DNA of 64,000 nt, from the NCBI GenBank assembly GCA_036417435.1, contig CM070901.1, positions 10,390,001-10,454,000 of the forward strand, given 5' to 3'. Shown here one piece after another: positions 10,244 to 22,400 of the stretch (its first letter is position 1; each line of letters opens with the position of its first letter). A model generated the notes under the pieces. That model saw only the letters and a list, made by a program, of their open reading frames with translations, searched no databases and was not told the origin of the DNA. Origin of the DNA: Inia geoffrensis. Lineage: Eukaryota; Chordata; Mammalia; Artiodactyla; Iniidae. The translations under genes and the position numbers were made by a program.

Positions 10244-11572
10244 AATAATAAAAATCGAAAATTTATTTTAAAAAATAAAGGGAAGAGAGCAACCAAAGCA
10301 GAAACAAATCCACCAATGATAACAAGCGCTAAAAATCTGTAGTGTTAAAAAAAAAAAAAAAAAACATGGACAGGAACCCTAGGTCAAATGGTAAAAGCAA
10401 AGGTATGCAGACAAAATCACTGAGAGTCCTTCGTCTCAATTTTGGGAAGATTCGTTGTCTATTCAGGTATTCCACAGACGCTTGCACATCAAGTTGATTG
10501 TGGAGATTTGATCCGCTGCTCCTGAGGCTGCTGCGAGAGATTTCCCTTTCTCTTCTCTGTCGCACAGCTCCTGGGGTTCAGCTTTGGATTTGGTCCCGCC
10601 TCTGTGTGTAGGTCGCCTGAGGGCTTCTGTTCTTCCTTAAGACAGGACGGGGTTAAAGGAGCCACTGACTCTGGGGCTCTGGCTCACTCAGGCCGGCGGG
10701 AGAGAGGGGCACGGAGTGTGGGATGGGCCTGCGGCGGCAGAGGCCGGCATGACGTTGCACCAGCCTGAGGCGCACCGTGTGTTCTTCCGGGGAAGTTGTC
10801 CCCGGATCACGGGACCCTGGCAGTGGCGGGCTGCAGAGGCTCTCCGGAAGAGGGGTGTGGATAGTGACCTGTGCTCGCACACAGGCTTCTTGGTGGCGCC
10901 AGTAGCAGCCTTAGCGTCACATGCCCGTCTCTGGGGTCTGCTCTGATAGCCACGGCTCGCACCCGTCTCTGGAGCTCCTTTAAGCAGTGCTCTTAATCCC
11001 CTCTCCTCTTGTAGGAAGAAAAAGTCTCTTGCCTCTTCGTCAGCTTCAGGCTTTTTCCCGGACTCCCTTCCGGCTAGCCGTGGTGCACTAGCCTTTTCAG
11101 GCTGTGTTCACGCTGCCAACCCCAGTCCTCTCCCTGGGATCTGACCTCTGCCCGCCCCGATGGTTGAGCACACAAGCCTGTCGGGCTGGTGAGTGCCGGT
11201 TGGCCCCGATCCTCTGTGCGGGAATCTCTCCGCTTTGCCCCCCGCACCCCTGTTGCTGTCCTCTCCTCCGCGACTCTGAGGCTTCCCCCCTCCGCCACCC
11301 ACAGTCTCCATCCGCGAAGGGGCTTCCTAGTGTGTGGAAACCTTTCCTCCTCCACAGCTCCCTCCCACTGGTACAGGTCCTGTCCCTATCCTTTTGTCTC
11401 TGTTTATTCTTTTTTCTTTTGCCCTACCCAGGTACGTGGGGGGTTTCTTTCCTTTTGGGAGGTCTGAGGTCTTCTGCCAGCATTCAGTAGGTGTTCTGTA
11501 GGAGTTGTTCCACATGTAGATGTATTTCTGATGTATTTGTGGCGAGGAAGGTGATCTCCATGTTTTACTCTT

Positions 11573-11583
11573 CCGCCATCTTG
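11573..11583 (-). promoter_or_regulatory. YY1-type site at L1 5' end
   Basis: On the L1 sense strand this reads caagatggcgg, starting 11 bases after the 5' end. A YY1 site at this position is known to set the transcription start of human L1, and the same arrangement is visible here. Role in this copy is inferred. Confidence 0.7.
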
Positions 11584-11608
11584 AAGGTCTCCCCATAATG
11601 GCACTTCT

Positions 11609-11700
11609 GTTTTATTTGTCAAAGCAGTCACAGATTAGCCAAGATTCAAGGAAGGTGAACACAGACCACATCTATCAGTTTAAAATTGCCAAAAATGTGC
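11609..11700. mobile_element. Ancient LTR-like repeat, right part
   Basis: Probable continuation of the element at 3,817-4,189, separated from it by the 7.4-kb L1 insertion; agattcaaggaaggtgaaca is the recognisable phrase. Confidence 0.45.
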
Positions 11701-13445
11701 AGCCCCAAAACTGATCTCTTGGTTTATCATTGCCTTGAGAAAAACCTGCTACAGTTAGTTCACTGGTTCAAGGAGGATAGAGGGCACATAGACCCAATCT
11801 GCAGCTTGAACTCAAAGTTAAACCCCACATAGATCATCTGACTTTCAGCTACTCACAGATGCATGAGTAAAATAAATGATCATTCTTTTAAATGACTATA
11901 TTTAGGGGTGGTTTGTTATTAAACAATAACTTATTAATAAAATTATGACAGAGTTTGTCCAGGATAAGATTTTATAATGTCCAGAGGATCAAGTACACTA
12001 CATGACCTGATGACCAAGGCACCCATTTCATCTACTTCCTTCATGGGCAGGGCCTCTTCTTCTAATCATATCAGTGGTCTCATAGAGGCTTTTCTATGAA
12101 CATCGAGAAGAACGGAAGGTATTTGGCTCAATTTCTCAGATAGACTGGAGGAATAGCTGGAGATAGATTGCTGATACATTCTATCTGATATATCCCCACT
12201 TTCACATGGCCCTGAAAGACAATCATGAAGAAAAGTATTCTTAGTAGCAGAGCTGAAAGCAATATACTTAAATAACTAACTTGTAGATGTGGGAAATAGT
12301 AAGAGGTGAGGATATATGGTAACTCTTGAGCAACTGGAAATGTCTTGGGTAGTTGTCAGAAGCTTGGAATGAATAAGAAAGAAAGAAAGAAAAATGGAAC
12401 ACAGAAATTTGAGGGAGATGTGAGGCAATGCACATATGGGACTGGGGGTGTATGGATCTTTGTGTTTCATATTATGCCCATAAATGAGTGTCTGCCATCA
12501 ATGACTCTCAGTAATTAGATAGATAGAATGGCTGATTTTATGGCTGTAAGCCAGACTCTCTATTTAGCTAGACAATGCTTTTTGTTCAGAGTACCCATTA
12601 AAACAGTGGTCATCCTGAAAGGAAAAGACTGTTTGAATGAGAATACCAACATATGGTAATTTGTATAAATTAGTATCTCCATAAAATTGGAAAACATGCT
12701 CTCCCTTGATGAAATAAGTTTCAGGACCCTCAGATATAATGGAAAAACACAGAATTTGCCACAGTAACACCATCCTGTAAAACTTCTTGACAAGTAGCTG
12801 GTTTCTCATACAAGAGTGTTATTTTACAGTTCTAAAATTTCACACATAACTGTTGAATATAGTTTTCTAACGAACTATTATTTATCCTTTCCTATATGTA
12901 AATGGGAGAAAGAAAATAACATCATTTATGATTTTTGAAACATTAAGTAATTTGCCAAGATGACCTTGTTATCTTTGTATCTTTCTATCATTAACATTTT
13001 TGTTGAGCAAGAAGTGTAACATTAATGATGATCTAGAATTTGAAGAATTTTCACTTCAATTTGAAGAATCCACATTAAAAACTTTCCCTGCGTCTCCTTG
13101 TTCTACTATGTCAGTGAATAATTTACTTTTCATGTCATTATAAAAACAATTTTTGCCATTCATATCTGTATTAGTACATGTGCAGAAACATGAAAATAGA
13201 ATAGACTTTCATGCCAGAGTGACCTAGAAGTACAGAAAAATCATTTTGTTTGTACTTTTTATACCTAGTGCTATCAAATGCCAGATGGTCTGGAAAGGTA
13301 AGATAATGCTAATGAGTCTCAAGGCATTACATGGCAATTAGTGTAGCAACCAAGGTCAAACTGCCATTGTTTGGCTCAACAGAAATGTTTAATTTATAAG
13401 TAAGTTTATTTCCCAGAAAAGGAGAAAGGAAATATCACGAATATT
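11701..13445. other. Intergenic sequence, nothing recognised
   Basis: AT-rich DNA with scattered short open frames that lack any family resemblance. A tiny GAAA run lies near 12,378-12,392. No gene evidence. Confidence 0.45.
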
Positions 13446-13468
13446 TGTGTGTGTGTGTGTGTGTGTGT
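13446..13468. repeat. (GT)n microsatellite
   Basis: About eleven uninterrupted GT units. Confidence 0.95.
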
Positions 13469-13499
13469 AAACTGTTAGACTGTATTAGGCCTCCTGAAT

Positions 13500-14160
13500 A
13501 ATATTTGGGGCTCTCTCTTATGAAACAAAGAGTTATCTCAGCAGGTTTGGGTTTTCCTAACTCTGCACGTTCCACAGAGAGGTTTGGGCTTTTCCCAGAT
13601 CCTGGGATATCATCTTTAAGCCTTTGATTATTTCCTGTTAACCGTGTCTTTGTTTACCTGAGGCCATGGGCCAACACCAGATACTTTAAGCTAAGAATGT
13701 GCTTTATGGAGGCTGTTCTTGGGCCATACTGGATAGTTTATTGCTAGCAGTATGATCTGGGGTTGGGGCCTCGGATCACATGGTATCAGTTTGACCTTAG
13801 GAGAAACTGGAGATGGAAAGTACATGAGTGGTTAGCCATGCCAATGCAACTGACCCCCAATATATCCCTGGACACCAAGGTTCCTGTGAGCTTCCCTTGG
13901 TTGGCAGTGCCCCATCATGTTGCCACACATCACTGCTAGGAGAACTAAGCACTATCTGTATGATTCCACTGGGAGAGGACAACTGGACGGACCCTTGTGC
14001 CTCACTGATCTTGGATCTTAACCTATGTATCCTTTTCCATTCCTGTTTTTAGTCCTTTTGCTATAGTTGACTATGACCATAAGTTAACAGCTTTTCTGAA
14101 TTCTATGAGTCCTTCTAGGAAATTAATTGAATCTGGGAGTGGTCTTGAGGACTCCCAACC
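13500..14160 (+). mobile_element. Ancient ERVL-type LTR-like sequence
   Basis: Landmarks ttgccacacatcactgctag, ccactgggagaggacaac, gtatccttttccattcctg and attctatgagtccttctagg occur in the order seen in old ERVL-type LTRs (U3 end, R, U5). Boundaries and subfamily are uncertain. Not coding. Confidence 0.45.
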
Positions 14161-14649
14161 ACATTTGTCTTTTCATGTCTTTTCCCTTTCTTGCTACTAG
14201 TGAAGATAGGATTCTGTTTTGTTTATCACGAGCATGTTAAATGGTTTCAAGAATAGTAATTGTTTTTTATGTAAATGAATTACAGTAAAGAATATGAAAA
14301 TTAGTGACAAAAGGAAGCAGATTCCAGTGGCATTCTATCTTTCACTGCTGAAAGTAAAAAAATAGCTGTAGGTTTTTTATATAGATGCCCTTCATCTTCT
14401 TGGGGAAGATTCCTTGTATTCCTAGATTGAAGATTATTTAAACATTTTATTGTAGGCATTCTACAGGGCATGACCATTAATCTTGCCTGCTTAAGCTGCC
14501 CTACATGACTTTTTTTTGAAGTTTAACTGTTTAGTGTGTTCCTTGGGTCCTGAGTACATGAGATTGTCCAACAGATCTTCCAATACTTCCCTATCCCATA
14601 TGAACTAGGTGTGTGCTGTTACTTACAAGCTAAAAAATCTTAATGAACT
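14161..14649. other. Intergenic sequence, nothing recognised
   Basis: AT-rich unique sequence; no gene or clear repeat. Confidence 0.45.
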
Positions 14650-14770
14650 CAGGTGGCTATTATTCTCCTCATCTGAGGATATAATACGGAATTTCAAGTA
14701 ATTCTGAGTGAATTATCAAGGGTCACACTCCTGGTAAGTGATGAGGCTGAGGCTCAGAATGCAGACTAAT
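14650..14770 (-). repeat. MIR-type fragment
   Basis: Reads like the reverse complement of the MIR core: cctcatctgaggatataata, then caagggtcacactcctggta, then gatgaggctgaggctcag. Diverged and partial. Confidence 0.5.
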
Positions 14771-14949
14771 TATTTGAATGTTTATATACTATTTGAACTA
14801 CTAGGCCAAGTTGCACAGGGGATGCCAAGAAAGATAATTTTTGCCGTTAAGGGAGTCACATCTCAGAGGGTAATGTTAAGACGTAGAACAATAATTATAT
14901 ATAGATCATGTCAAGTTCTACCCACGTGGTATAAAGGAAATAGACGTGC

Positions 14950-15345
14950 TTGAGTTGTTGTCTGGGCCACGGTTTCCAGATATTGGACTAATAAACATTA
15001 TTCTGGATGTCTCTCTGATGGTATTTTTGGACAAGATTAAATTTAAATAGGTAGACTTTGAGTGAAACAGATTGCTCTCCATAATGTAGGTGGGCCTCAC
15101 CCAATAAGTTGAAAGCCTGAATAGAACAAAAGAAGGGAATTTTCCAGCAGATGGTTTTTGGTCATGAACTGCAACATTAGCTCTTCCCTAGGTCTCCAGC
15201 CTCTTCCCTTGGTCCACCTTGCAGGTTTTAAACTTGCCAGCCTCCATAATTGCATGAGCCAATTCCTTAAAATAGATCCCTTTCTGTGTATATACATATT
15301 GTATTGGTCCTGTTTTTCTGAAGAAGCTTGTCTAATGCACAAGTT
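14950..15345 (+). mobile_element. Old LTR, same group as 48.8 kb
   Basis: Ordered phrases: tctgggccacggtttccaga, ttctggatgtctctctgatg, gtgggcctcacccaataagt, gaaagcctgaatagaacaaa, ccagcctccataattgcatg, agccaattccttaaaataga and a degenerate final ctgtttttctgaagaagctt. The same series appears at 48,776-49,220 and, reversed and more diverged, at 24,043-24,492. The polyadenylation-like stretch near the end supports an LTR. I cannot give the subfamily. Confidence 0.65.
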
Positions 15346-15460
15346 TTAATGCTATATTTATATATTTCAGTCTTCCTTGTGTTATATTCTATTCATCTGA
15401 ATTACCTGTCCTCTGGAGCCTAACTCAAAAGTTAAATTGTCCTTGCCTTGAGACACCACC

Positions 15461-15911
15461 TGTATCAGTTTTCTATTACCATTGTAAAACATTACCACAA
15501 ACATTGTAGGTCAGAACAAAAGAAATTTTATAATTTATAAATTTATAATTTATAATTGTTTCTACAGGCCAGAAGTGTGAAATAAGTCTTATGAAGCTAC
15601 AGACAACGTGTCAGAGGGCTGTTTCTTTGGAGGTTCCAGGTAAGAATTCATATCATGCCTCTCCCAGTTCTGGGTGGTCCATCGTTCCTCTCTCTACCTT
15701 TGTCCCCACATTGCTTTCTCCTTTTCTCTCTGTCTCCCTCTTATAAAGACACCTCTGATTATATTTAGAATCCATCCAGATACCTAGAATAATCTCTCCA
15801 TCTCTAGATTCTTAATTGTATCTGTGAAGTCCCTTTGCCCTGTAAGGTCACATTCATAGGTTCCAGGGATGAAAAGCTGGATATTCTATGGGGCCATTAC
15901 TCAGCCTACCA
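15461..15911 (-). mobile_element. MLT1-type LTR
   Basis: Minus-strand order: ggtaggctgagtaatggccc, atccctggaacctatgaatg, tgaccttacagggcaaaggg, cttataagagggagacagag, and a final region equivalent to aataaatttgtgttgtttta. The polyadenylation region has been altered into a short repeat of ataatttataa units around 15,527-15,558. Confidence 0.75.
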
Positions 15912-15959
15912 CCCTTCCCCACCCCCCAAACTCTGATCTCTGTTGATAGTAATAAGTTT

Positions 15960-16022
15960 AAAGAAAATTATATCCATAATATATATGTATGTGAACATAT
16001 ATATATACATATACACATATAG
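15960..16022. repeat. AT/CA-rich simple sequence
   Basis: Runs of atatat and acatatac units; low complexity, no coding value. Confidence 0.8.
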
Positions 16023-16083
16023 TCCAGTATCATACTATGGACACATATTTCGAACATTATTTGTTTTAAAAATACAAATTGAT

Positions 16084-16216
16084 GGTAATTCCCTGGCAGT
16101 CCAGTTATTAGGACTCCATGCTCTCACTGCTGAAGGCCTGGGTGCAATCCCTCCCTGGTCAGGGGACTGAGATCCCACAAGCTGCGTGGTATGGCCAAAA
16201 TAAATAAATAAAATAA
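16084..16216 (+). mobile_element. Shorter tRNA-derived SINE (CHR-1/Bov-tA-like)
   Basis: A different SINE from the CHR-2 copies: ggtaattccctggcagtcca at the head, gcctgggtgcaatccctccc (box B region), gactgagatcccacaagctg and a (aaat)n tail. It is flanked by aaattgat on both sides (16076-16083 and 16217-16224). About 130 bp. This type is shared by ruminants and cetaceans. Confidence 0.85.
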
Positions 16217-16356
16217 AAATTGATTACCATTATGATTATTACTACCACTCTTGTTTTTAATCGTTACAGTAATTAATATTTTATTGTACACAATCTTAAT
16301 GTGTCATTTTGATAGCAAACTATGAAGATAGCAAGATGTCAACTTTATTTCTTTTT

Positions 16357-16599
16357 TTTTTTGTTGTTGTTTTTTTTTTGTTTTTTTGTTTTTTTGTTTT
16401 TTTTTTTGCGGTATGCGGGCCTCTCACTGTTGTGGACTCTCCCGTTGCGGAGCACAGGCTCCGGACGCGCAGGCTCAGCGGCCATGGCTCACGGGCCCAG
16501 CCGCTCCGCGGCATGTGGGATCTTCCCGGACCGGGGCACGAACCCGTGTCCCCTGCATCGGCAGGCGGACTCTCAACCACTGCGCCACCAGGGAAGCCC
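16357..16599 (-). mobile_element. CHR-2 SINE, short form
   Basis: Near-consensus copy with a long T/G-interrupted tail on the plus strand. The 16-bp target duplication aactttatttcttttt is perfect (16341-16356 and 16600-16615), so this is a young insertion. Confidence 0.96.
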
Positions 16600-16615
16600 A
16601 ACTTTATTTCTTTTT

Positions 16616-17840
16616 AAAATGCAAAATGGTTATGATGATTTTAACAAGTTACACACTCTCTGTTGAATGGACCTGAAACTAAAATGCAGTAATTCAAAAT
16701 GCATCCTGCCAAAATATTATGCTGTTTGTATAAAATGAAAAAAAATATTTTTATATTATGAAGTAATAAGAACTTGAAGTAATGTAAAGGCTCTGTGATT
16801 ATATAATACTATATGGGATACTAAGGTGATGTCTAGTGATCTAAAAATAGACCTAAAAATATAAGACCTAAAAATGTCTTATTGATTTACAGGAGTTAAT
16901 TTGGCCCAAATCCATCTTATTGCAGTAACAAACATGAAAAGCTGGATTCTAAGCAAAGGTTTATTTCAAAATATGTAATTATTGTCTACTTGGATAGAAA
17001 TATGATTACAAATTACCTATTTCGTGTATTTTCCTTAGAAAAGTAGTCAAAGTTTTGCCAAGGGGTAAGTGCACTTCTTCTGCATAAAGAATGCCACAAG
17101 GATTTTTTTTTTCAGTTTTTCTTTTTTTTAGTTCAACTCTGTGGACTTATGTTAAATTCCTATGTATGTTTCCCTCTGCCACAATATTTAATATGAATTC
17201 AGAGTAGCTATACTTTGGTATGACAGATTAGTGTTTCGGAATAATTCTCTTCTAGGTGATGACTCATTAACCTGGACAGATATTAAAATTAAGCTGACAT
17301 TTGCCAAGTCGGTGAAAACAATGTACAAATAGAATAGGAAGAGAAGCTGAGAGAGGTGAGCCCAACATTTCAGACTTCGTTTCCTCTCTAAGGGATTGGA
17401 TGATTCTGGTGCACAGCTGAGATTCAGGGCAGAACTCACCTGAATCATGGGACAGGGGAATAAAGATTAAAATTCAAGGTTACTCAGGAAGATAGGTACA
17501 AGGTAGGTAGCTCAGTAAGGCTTTGGGGTGAAACTCGAAAGTGATACACCCTGGTTAACAGAATCAAGTCCAGCTCTCATAAGGGCTGAAGCCCAGATCA
17601 AATCGCTTTGATCCCTGACTAGATATTTCTAATCTAGGAGTGTTTGTATATTCAGCCTAGCTGCCTCTCAGAAGCAAATTAGAATTCTTTCGGAGAAAAA
17701 GACATGCACAGAGCCTCAAAGAATCTGTAGATTTTTCTATAGAATGCCCATCATTAAATATAAAATAACTAGATATACCAAAAGGCTAGTAGCAACAGAC
17801 TGGTACAACAAATTATTTTGACAATAATGAAATTTAGATT
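16616..17840. other. Intergenic sequence, nothing recognised
   Basis: AT-rich unique DNA. The 86-residue open frame around 17,188-17,448 on the minus strand has no recognisable motif and no supporting signals. Confidence 0.45.
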
Positions 17841-17858
17841 ATAGAGTCACCTGTTTTA

Positions 17859-19449
17859 TTTCTATTTTGTTTTATTTATTTATTTTTAACATCTTTATTG
17901 GAGTATAATTGCTTTACAATGGTGTGTTAGTTTCTGCTCTATAACAAAGTGAATCAGCTATACACATACACACATTCCCATATCTCTTCCCTCTTGCATC
18001 TCCCTCCCTCCCACCCTCCCTATCCCACCCCTCTAGGTGGTCACAAACCACCGAGCTGATCTCCCTGTGCTGTATGGCTGCTTCCCACTAGCTATGTATT
18101 TTATGTTTGGTAGTGTATATATGTCCATGCCACTCTCTCACTTTGTCACAGCTTACCCTTCCCCCTCCCCATATCCTCAAGTCCATTCTCTAGTAGGTCT
18201 GTGTCTTTATTCCTGTCTTACCACTAGGTTCTTCATGACCTTTTTTTTTTTCCTTAGATTCCATATATATGTGTTAGCATACGGTATTTGTTTTTCTCTT
18301 TCTGACTTACTTCACTCTGTATGACAGACTCTAGGTGCATCCAACTCACTACAAATATCTCAATTTCATTTCTTTTTATGGCTGAGCAATATTCCATTGT
18401 ATATATATGCCACATCTTCTTTATCCATTCATCTGATGATGGACGCTTAGGTTGCTTCCATGTCCTGGCTATTGTAAATAGAGCTGCAGTGAACATTTTG
18501 GTACATGACTCTTTTTGAATTATGGTTTTCTTAGGGTATATGCCCAGTAGTAGGATTGCTGGGTCGTATGGTAGTTCTATTTTTAGTTAGGCAGACTCAT
18601 CAAGAATAAAAGGGAGAAGACTCAAATCAATAGAATTAGAAATGAAAAAGGAGAAGTAACAACTGACACTGTAGAAATACAAAAGATCATGAGAGATTAC
18701 TATAAGCAACTCTATGCCAGTAAAGTGGACAACCTGGAAGAAATGGACAAATTCTTAGAAATGCACAACCTGCCGAGACTGAACCAGGAAGAAATAGAAA
18801 ATATGAACAGACCAATCACAAGCACTGAAATTGAAACTGTGATTAAAAATCTTCCCTGGTGGCGCAGTGGTTGAGAATCCGCCTGTTGGTGCAGGGGACA
18901 CGGGTTCGTGGCCTGGTCCGGGAAGATCCCACATGCTGTGGAGCGGCTGGGCCCGTGAGCCATGGCCGCTGAGCCTGTGTGTCGGGAGCCTGTGCTCCGC
19001 AATGGGAGAGGCCACAACAGTGAGAGGCCTGTGTACTGCAAAAAAAAAAAAAAGAAAAAAAAATTTCCAACAGACAAACCCCAGGACCAGATGGCTTCAC
19101 AGGCGAATTCTATCAAAATTTAGAGAAGAGCTAACACCTATCCTTCTCAAACTCTTCCAAAATATAGCAGAGGGAGGAACACTCCCGAACTCATTCTACA
19201 AGGCCACCATCACCCTGATACCAAAACCAGACAAGGATGTCACAAAGAAAGAAAACTACAGGCCAATATCACTGATGAACATAGATGCAAAAATCCTCAA
19301 CAAAATACTAGCAAACAGAATCCAACAGCACATTAAAAGGATCATACACCATGATCAAGTGGAGCTTATTCCAGGAATGCAAGGCTTCTTCAATATATGC
19401 AAATCAATCAACGTGATACATCATATTAACAAATTGAAGGAGAAAAACC
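17859..19449 (-). mobile_element. L1 with 5' inversion (twin-priming structure)
   Basis: Left part 17859 to about 18587: L1 3'UTR and the ORF2 C-terminus on the minus strand (KKMWHIYTMEYCSAIKRNE, stop after THIYGI). Right part about 18588-19449: an earlier ORF2 segment on the plus strand ([54 protein letters not shown], ending [10 protein letters not shown]). The whole unit is bounded by an 18-bp duplication, atagagtcacctgtttta at 17841-17858 and the same with one change at 19450-19467. The sequence between the two L1 segments, which would include the RT core, is missing. A CHR-2 SINE is nested in the inverted part. Dead on arrival. Confidence 0.93.
18850..19058 (+). mobile_element. CHR-2 SINE nested in the inverted L1
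   Basis: Short-form copy whose first bases are trimmed (it starts at cttccctggtggcgcag). It splits the ORF2 codons after TVIKNLP. The flanks aaaaatcttcc and aaaaatttcc look like an imperfect target duplication. Confidence 0.9.
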
Positions 19450-19467
19450 ATAGAGTCCCCTGTTTTA

Positions 19468-22400
19468 AATTTACATTTTACTACATGGCTTTTACCAAAA
19501 GTTAAAGCAAATTACTTTAATGATAAATCTCATACTTTTCTTATCACTGCAGCAATAAGAATTGATTTGACTGGATATAATAGAATACCTGTCTAGTAGT
19601 TACTTAACAGTTAATGGTTTATTTTTTCTATGTAAACAAGTATTTAGGTATGTGGCTCTAACGTTAGTTCAGTCACTCAATAAATGAAGGTATTAGTTGA
19701 CCTTAATGACGTTTTCTTGACTCTTTTCTCATGGCTTAAATTCAGCTAGCTATGAAGCTCCAGTATGCTTCAAATAAGAGCACCACCAGCAGGAAAGGAT
19801 AAGAGAGCTCTCTTTATCAGCAAGGAAAGATTTTGCCAGAAGTACCCTAGTTGGCTCCCTTCCAAGTCCCATTGAACACAACTGTTCATTGCAGAGGAGG
19901 GTACGAATTGAGGATGAAAGGAGAGGTCATTAGGTCAAGCATGATTCATTCCCCAGCAAAGGGCTCACTGAGTCCTGAATGGAACTGTGAATCTCTTGGT
20001 AAAAAAGTGGGACAACAGGTGATTTTTTTGGCTAAGACAAACCCTAGAATGTGTACTAAGATAATTTTTGTTTTGTTTCCACTTTTATTAACCACTCTGT
20101 AATTGGCACCAAAAATATACTTAGTACATGTTTAGCATTAATAAATATTTTTGGAGTGAATGAATGAATAAGAGGATCTGCAACAACCCTTTTAGTAAGA
20201 ATTGATACCTGCCACTTTTATCTGTTTTATTCTTTCTCTGTTAGGAAAACATTAACAGGAGATGGATATTTATTAATAAAATAATACATTTGTAGATGAA
20301 TAGTCATTATAAGAGCAATTGAAAGAATACAGTTTTATTGAATCATGGCAGTAGATGAAAAGACATATTAAAAATTGTAGATTTTACATTTAAAAATATT
20401 TAGCTAAGTTGTTGAGGTATATTAGCTTGCTTTTATTTAAAATTTTTGAAAAATTAAAAATATTTCAAGTATAATTTCTCAAATCTTGTTTTGACATATA
20501 CTTTCATGTTGAGCATAACTTGAGGCAACTTCTATTTCATTTTCGCTTTAGCAAAAAAGTGTCCTTTTCATATTAACTCATTTAATATAAAGTTTTGTAA
20601 AAATAGATGTAGGTGGTACTAACACAAGAATATATTGTTTTAAGCATTTGTTTATTAAAATAAATGTCTTAGTATTAAGTTAACAGCACAAGCTACCATT
20701 GTATGACCAATTTTTAAATCATTCAGATATTATCTAAGTCATACAAAAGCAAATATAGTGTCATATTAGCAATCTGTATACCAGTCAATATCAAATCATA
20801 ACTTATTTAACGGTATTTTGAGAAAAAAATAAACTTTTTCTAAGCTTTTTATGACATTATTAATATTCCATTTTAATCTTTATGTTGTTTAATTTTCTAG
20901 CAAAATGTCACTATGCAATTTTTCAAATCCCAATCTATTGAGATGCAAATTAACATTTGGTAATTCATTTATTTGATAGTAATAATAATCCTAATGGGTT
21001 TGATTGAATAGTATTTTAATTTTGCATAAAAAATGTATCTTGGCCTCTAATAACTAAAGTCAAAGTTTCCTTTTACATCATAATTTGATTTTATAAATTA
21101 TTTGTGGTCACATGAGATTTAAATTCATGTAGCTTAACTTATTTTTAACATGTTAATATTGTCTCCATGTATAGTTCAATTGCATTCTTGACTCATTCTT
21201 CTGACATCAATAAATGGGAATAGGTTATACAAAATATTTGATAAAGCATCCAGAGTACAATTTAATTAAACATTTGTTTTGTGATGTAAACATTCCACTT
21301 TTGTTAACAACATAGCAGTGAATATAGATTTACAACAATATTTTCAGTTAGTGTTTTATTATCAATTAGAACTCACTAAATGACTTTTCATCAATATTTT
21401 TAGAAATGAGGTTGTGTCTAGATTTATGGCAAAAGATCCAAAATACAGAAATTAACTTGAATATGCAAATACTACCTGCAATTTGTCTTTGACCTAGAAA
21501 TAACTTTTAGCTTTCATCTCCTCATTTGTGTGTGTACAACTTTGTTTTCTCTTATTTTTTACTTTAATTTTACCCCAAAGAAATGTATGAAGAAAATGAG
21601 AACTGTATTTATTGAACTATGTACAAGGGTTTCTGCTAGACACAGAAGTTAATTTGCCCAAGTTCACAGAGCTAGTAATTAATATAATTAACCAGATTCA
21701 CAAGAGTACAAACTAAGCCGTGTTTCACTGTAATAATTGTTCTTTTTTATGATTTCAGGTGATTAGTAACTTTATTAAATCCAGACTCTAGTATTTGAAG
21801 ACACTTTTGAAAATAATCACAGCCTAATACAAATTGATACTTTATAACTCATTTATAGCTCGGTAATTTTGTAAGACTGTTCTAGTCAGTTTTGTAAATA
21901 TTCAAAAAAAGCTAATTTGTCATTTATCCTTACACCTAAGTTTTTGACAACTTAGACTATTTCTTACCACTCTCCATCCAAATATCACCCCTTCTTCAAG
22001 TTCATATTCAGTATCAAATATTTATATTAATTTTTCCTTAAATATCTTAATCTATGTTGATTTCATATTTATGAACTTCAATTGGTATTTTAAATTGCAC
22101 ATTGCTTTAATATTTATATTTAATATTGGCATTATTAAGTCAATAGGTTTTATAAATTTTCTCTGACAGTTCATTTTCTAATATATATCAGTAAGCAGTA
22201 AGATTACATAAAAAGAAAAAATATATATTGACATGTGTATAAATAATATTCAGGTAAGTTGTGTTTAGGTGAAACATTTATAGATTAGTTTATATGTTAG
22301 TGCATTTTAAATAATTTTAAAAAATTACAACTTACAGATATTTGAAGTACAATACAATCTTCTGAATTTACTGGTATGTAACCAAGCTGCTGCCAAGAGA

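Larger units (their letters stand above)
4204..11594 (-). mobile_element. End-to-end L1 retrotransposon, disabled, with nested insertions
   Basis: The L1 sense strand is minus. The 3' tail lies at 4204 onwards (T run on plus) and the 5' end at 11594, where the sense strand begins ggggagaccttcaagatggc. It is bounded by a 14-bp target duplication, atagtggcacttct at 4190-4203 and ataatggcacttct at 11595-11608 (13 of 14 identical). In sense order it contains the 5'UTR, ORF1, ORF2 and a 3'UTR of about 400 bp. Three CHR-2 SINEs (6312-6526, 8676-8892, 10039-10243) and a GGAA microsatellite (9811-9992) interrupt it. Both ORFs carry frameshifts and stops, and ORF2 has lost the RT active-site region, so it cannot move itself. 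Cetartiodactyl L1 type. Confidence 0.95.
9289..11594 (-). promoter_or_regulatory. L1 5'UTR / internal promoter region
   Basis: Sequence between the L1 5' end and the ORF1 start. It is much richer in GC and CpG (about 10,560-11,380) than the rest of the window, as expected of an L1 internal Pol II promoter. The first bases contain a YY1-type site. The region is interrupted by a GGAA tract and a SINE, which separate the promoter half from ORF1. Open frames within it on both strands look accidental; I did not recognise an ORF0-like product. Confidence 0.8.

Noticed and set aside
11104..11490. A 128-residue plus-strand frame in the GC-rich block at 11.1-11.5 kb
   Set aside because: It is antisense to the L1 5'UTR; high GC alone lengthens open frames, and no known domain is visible.
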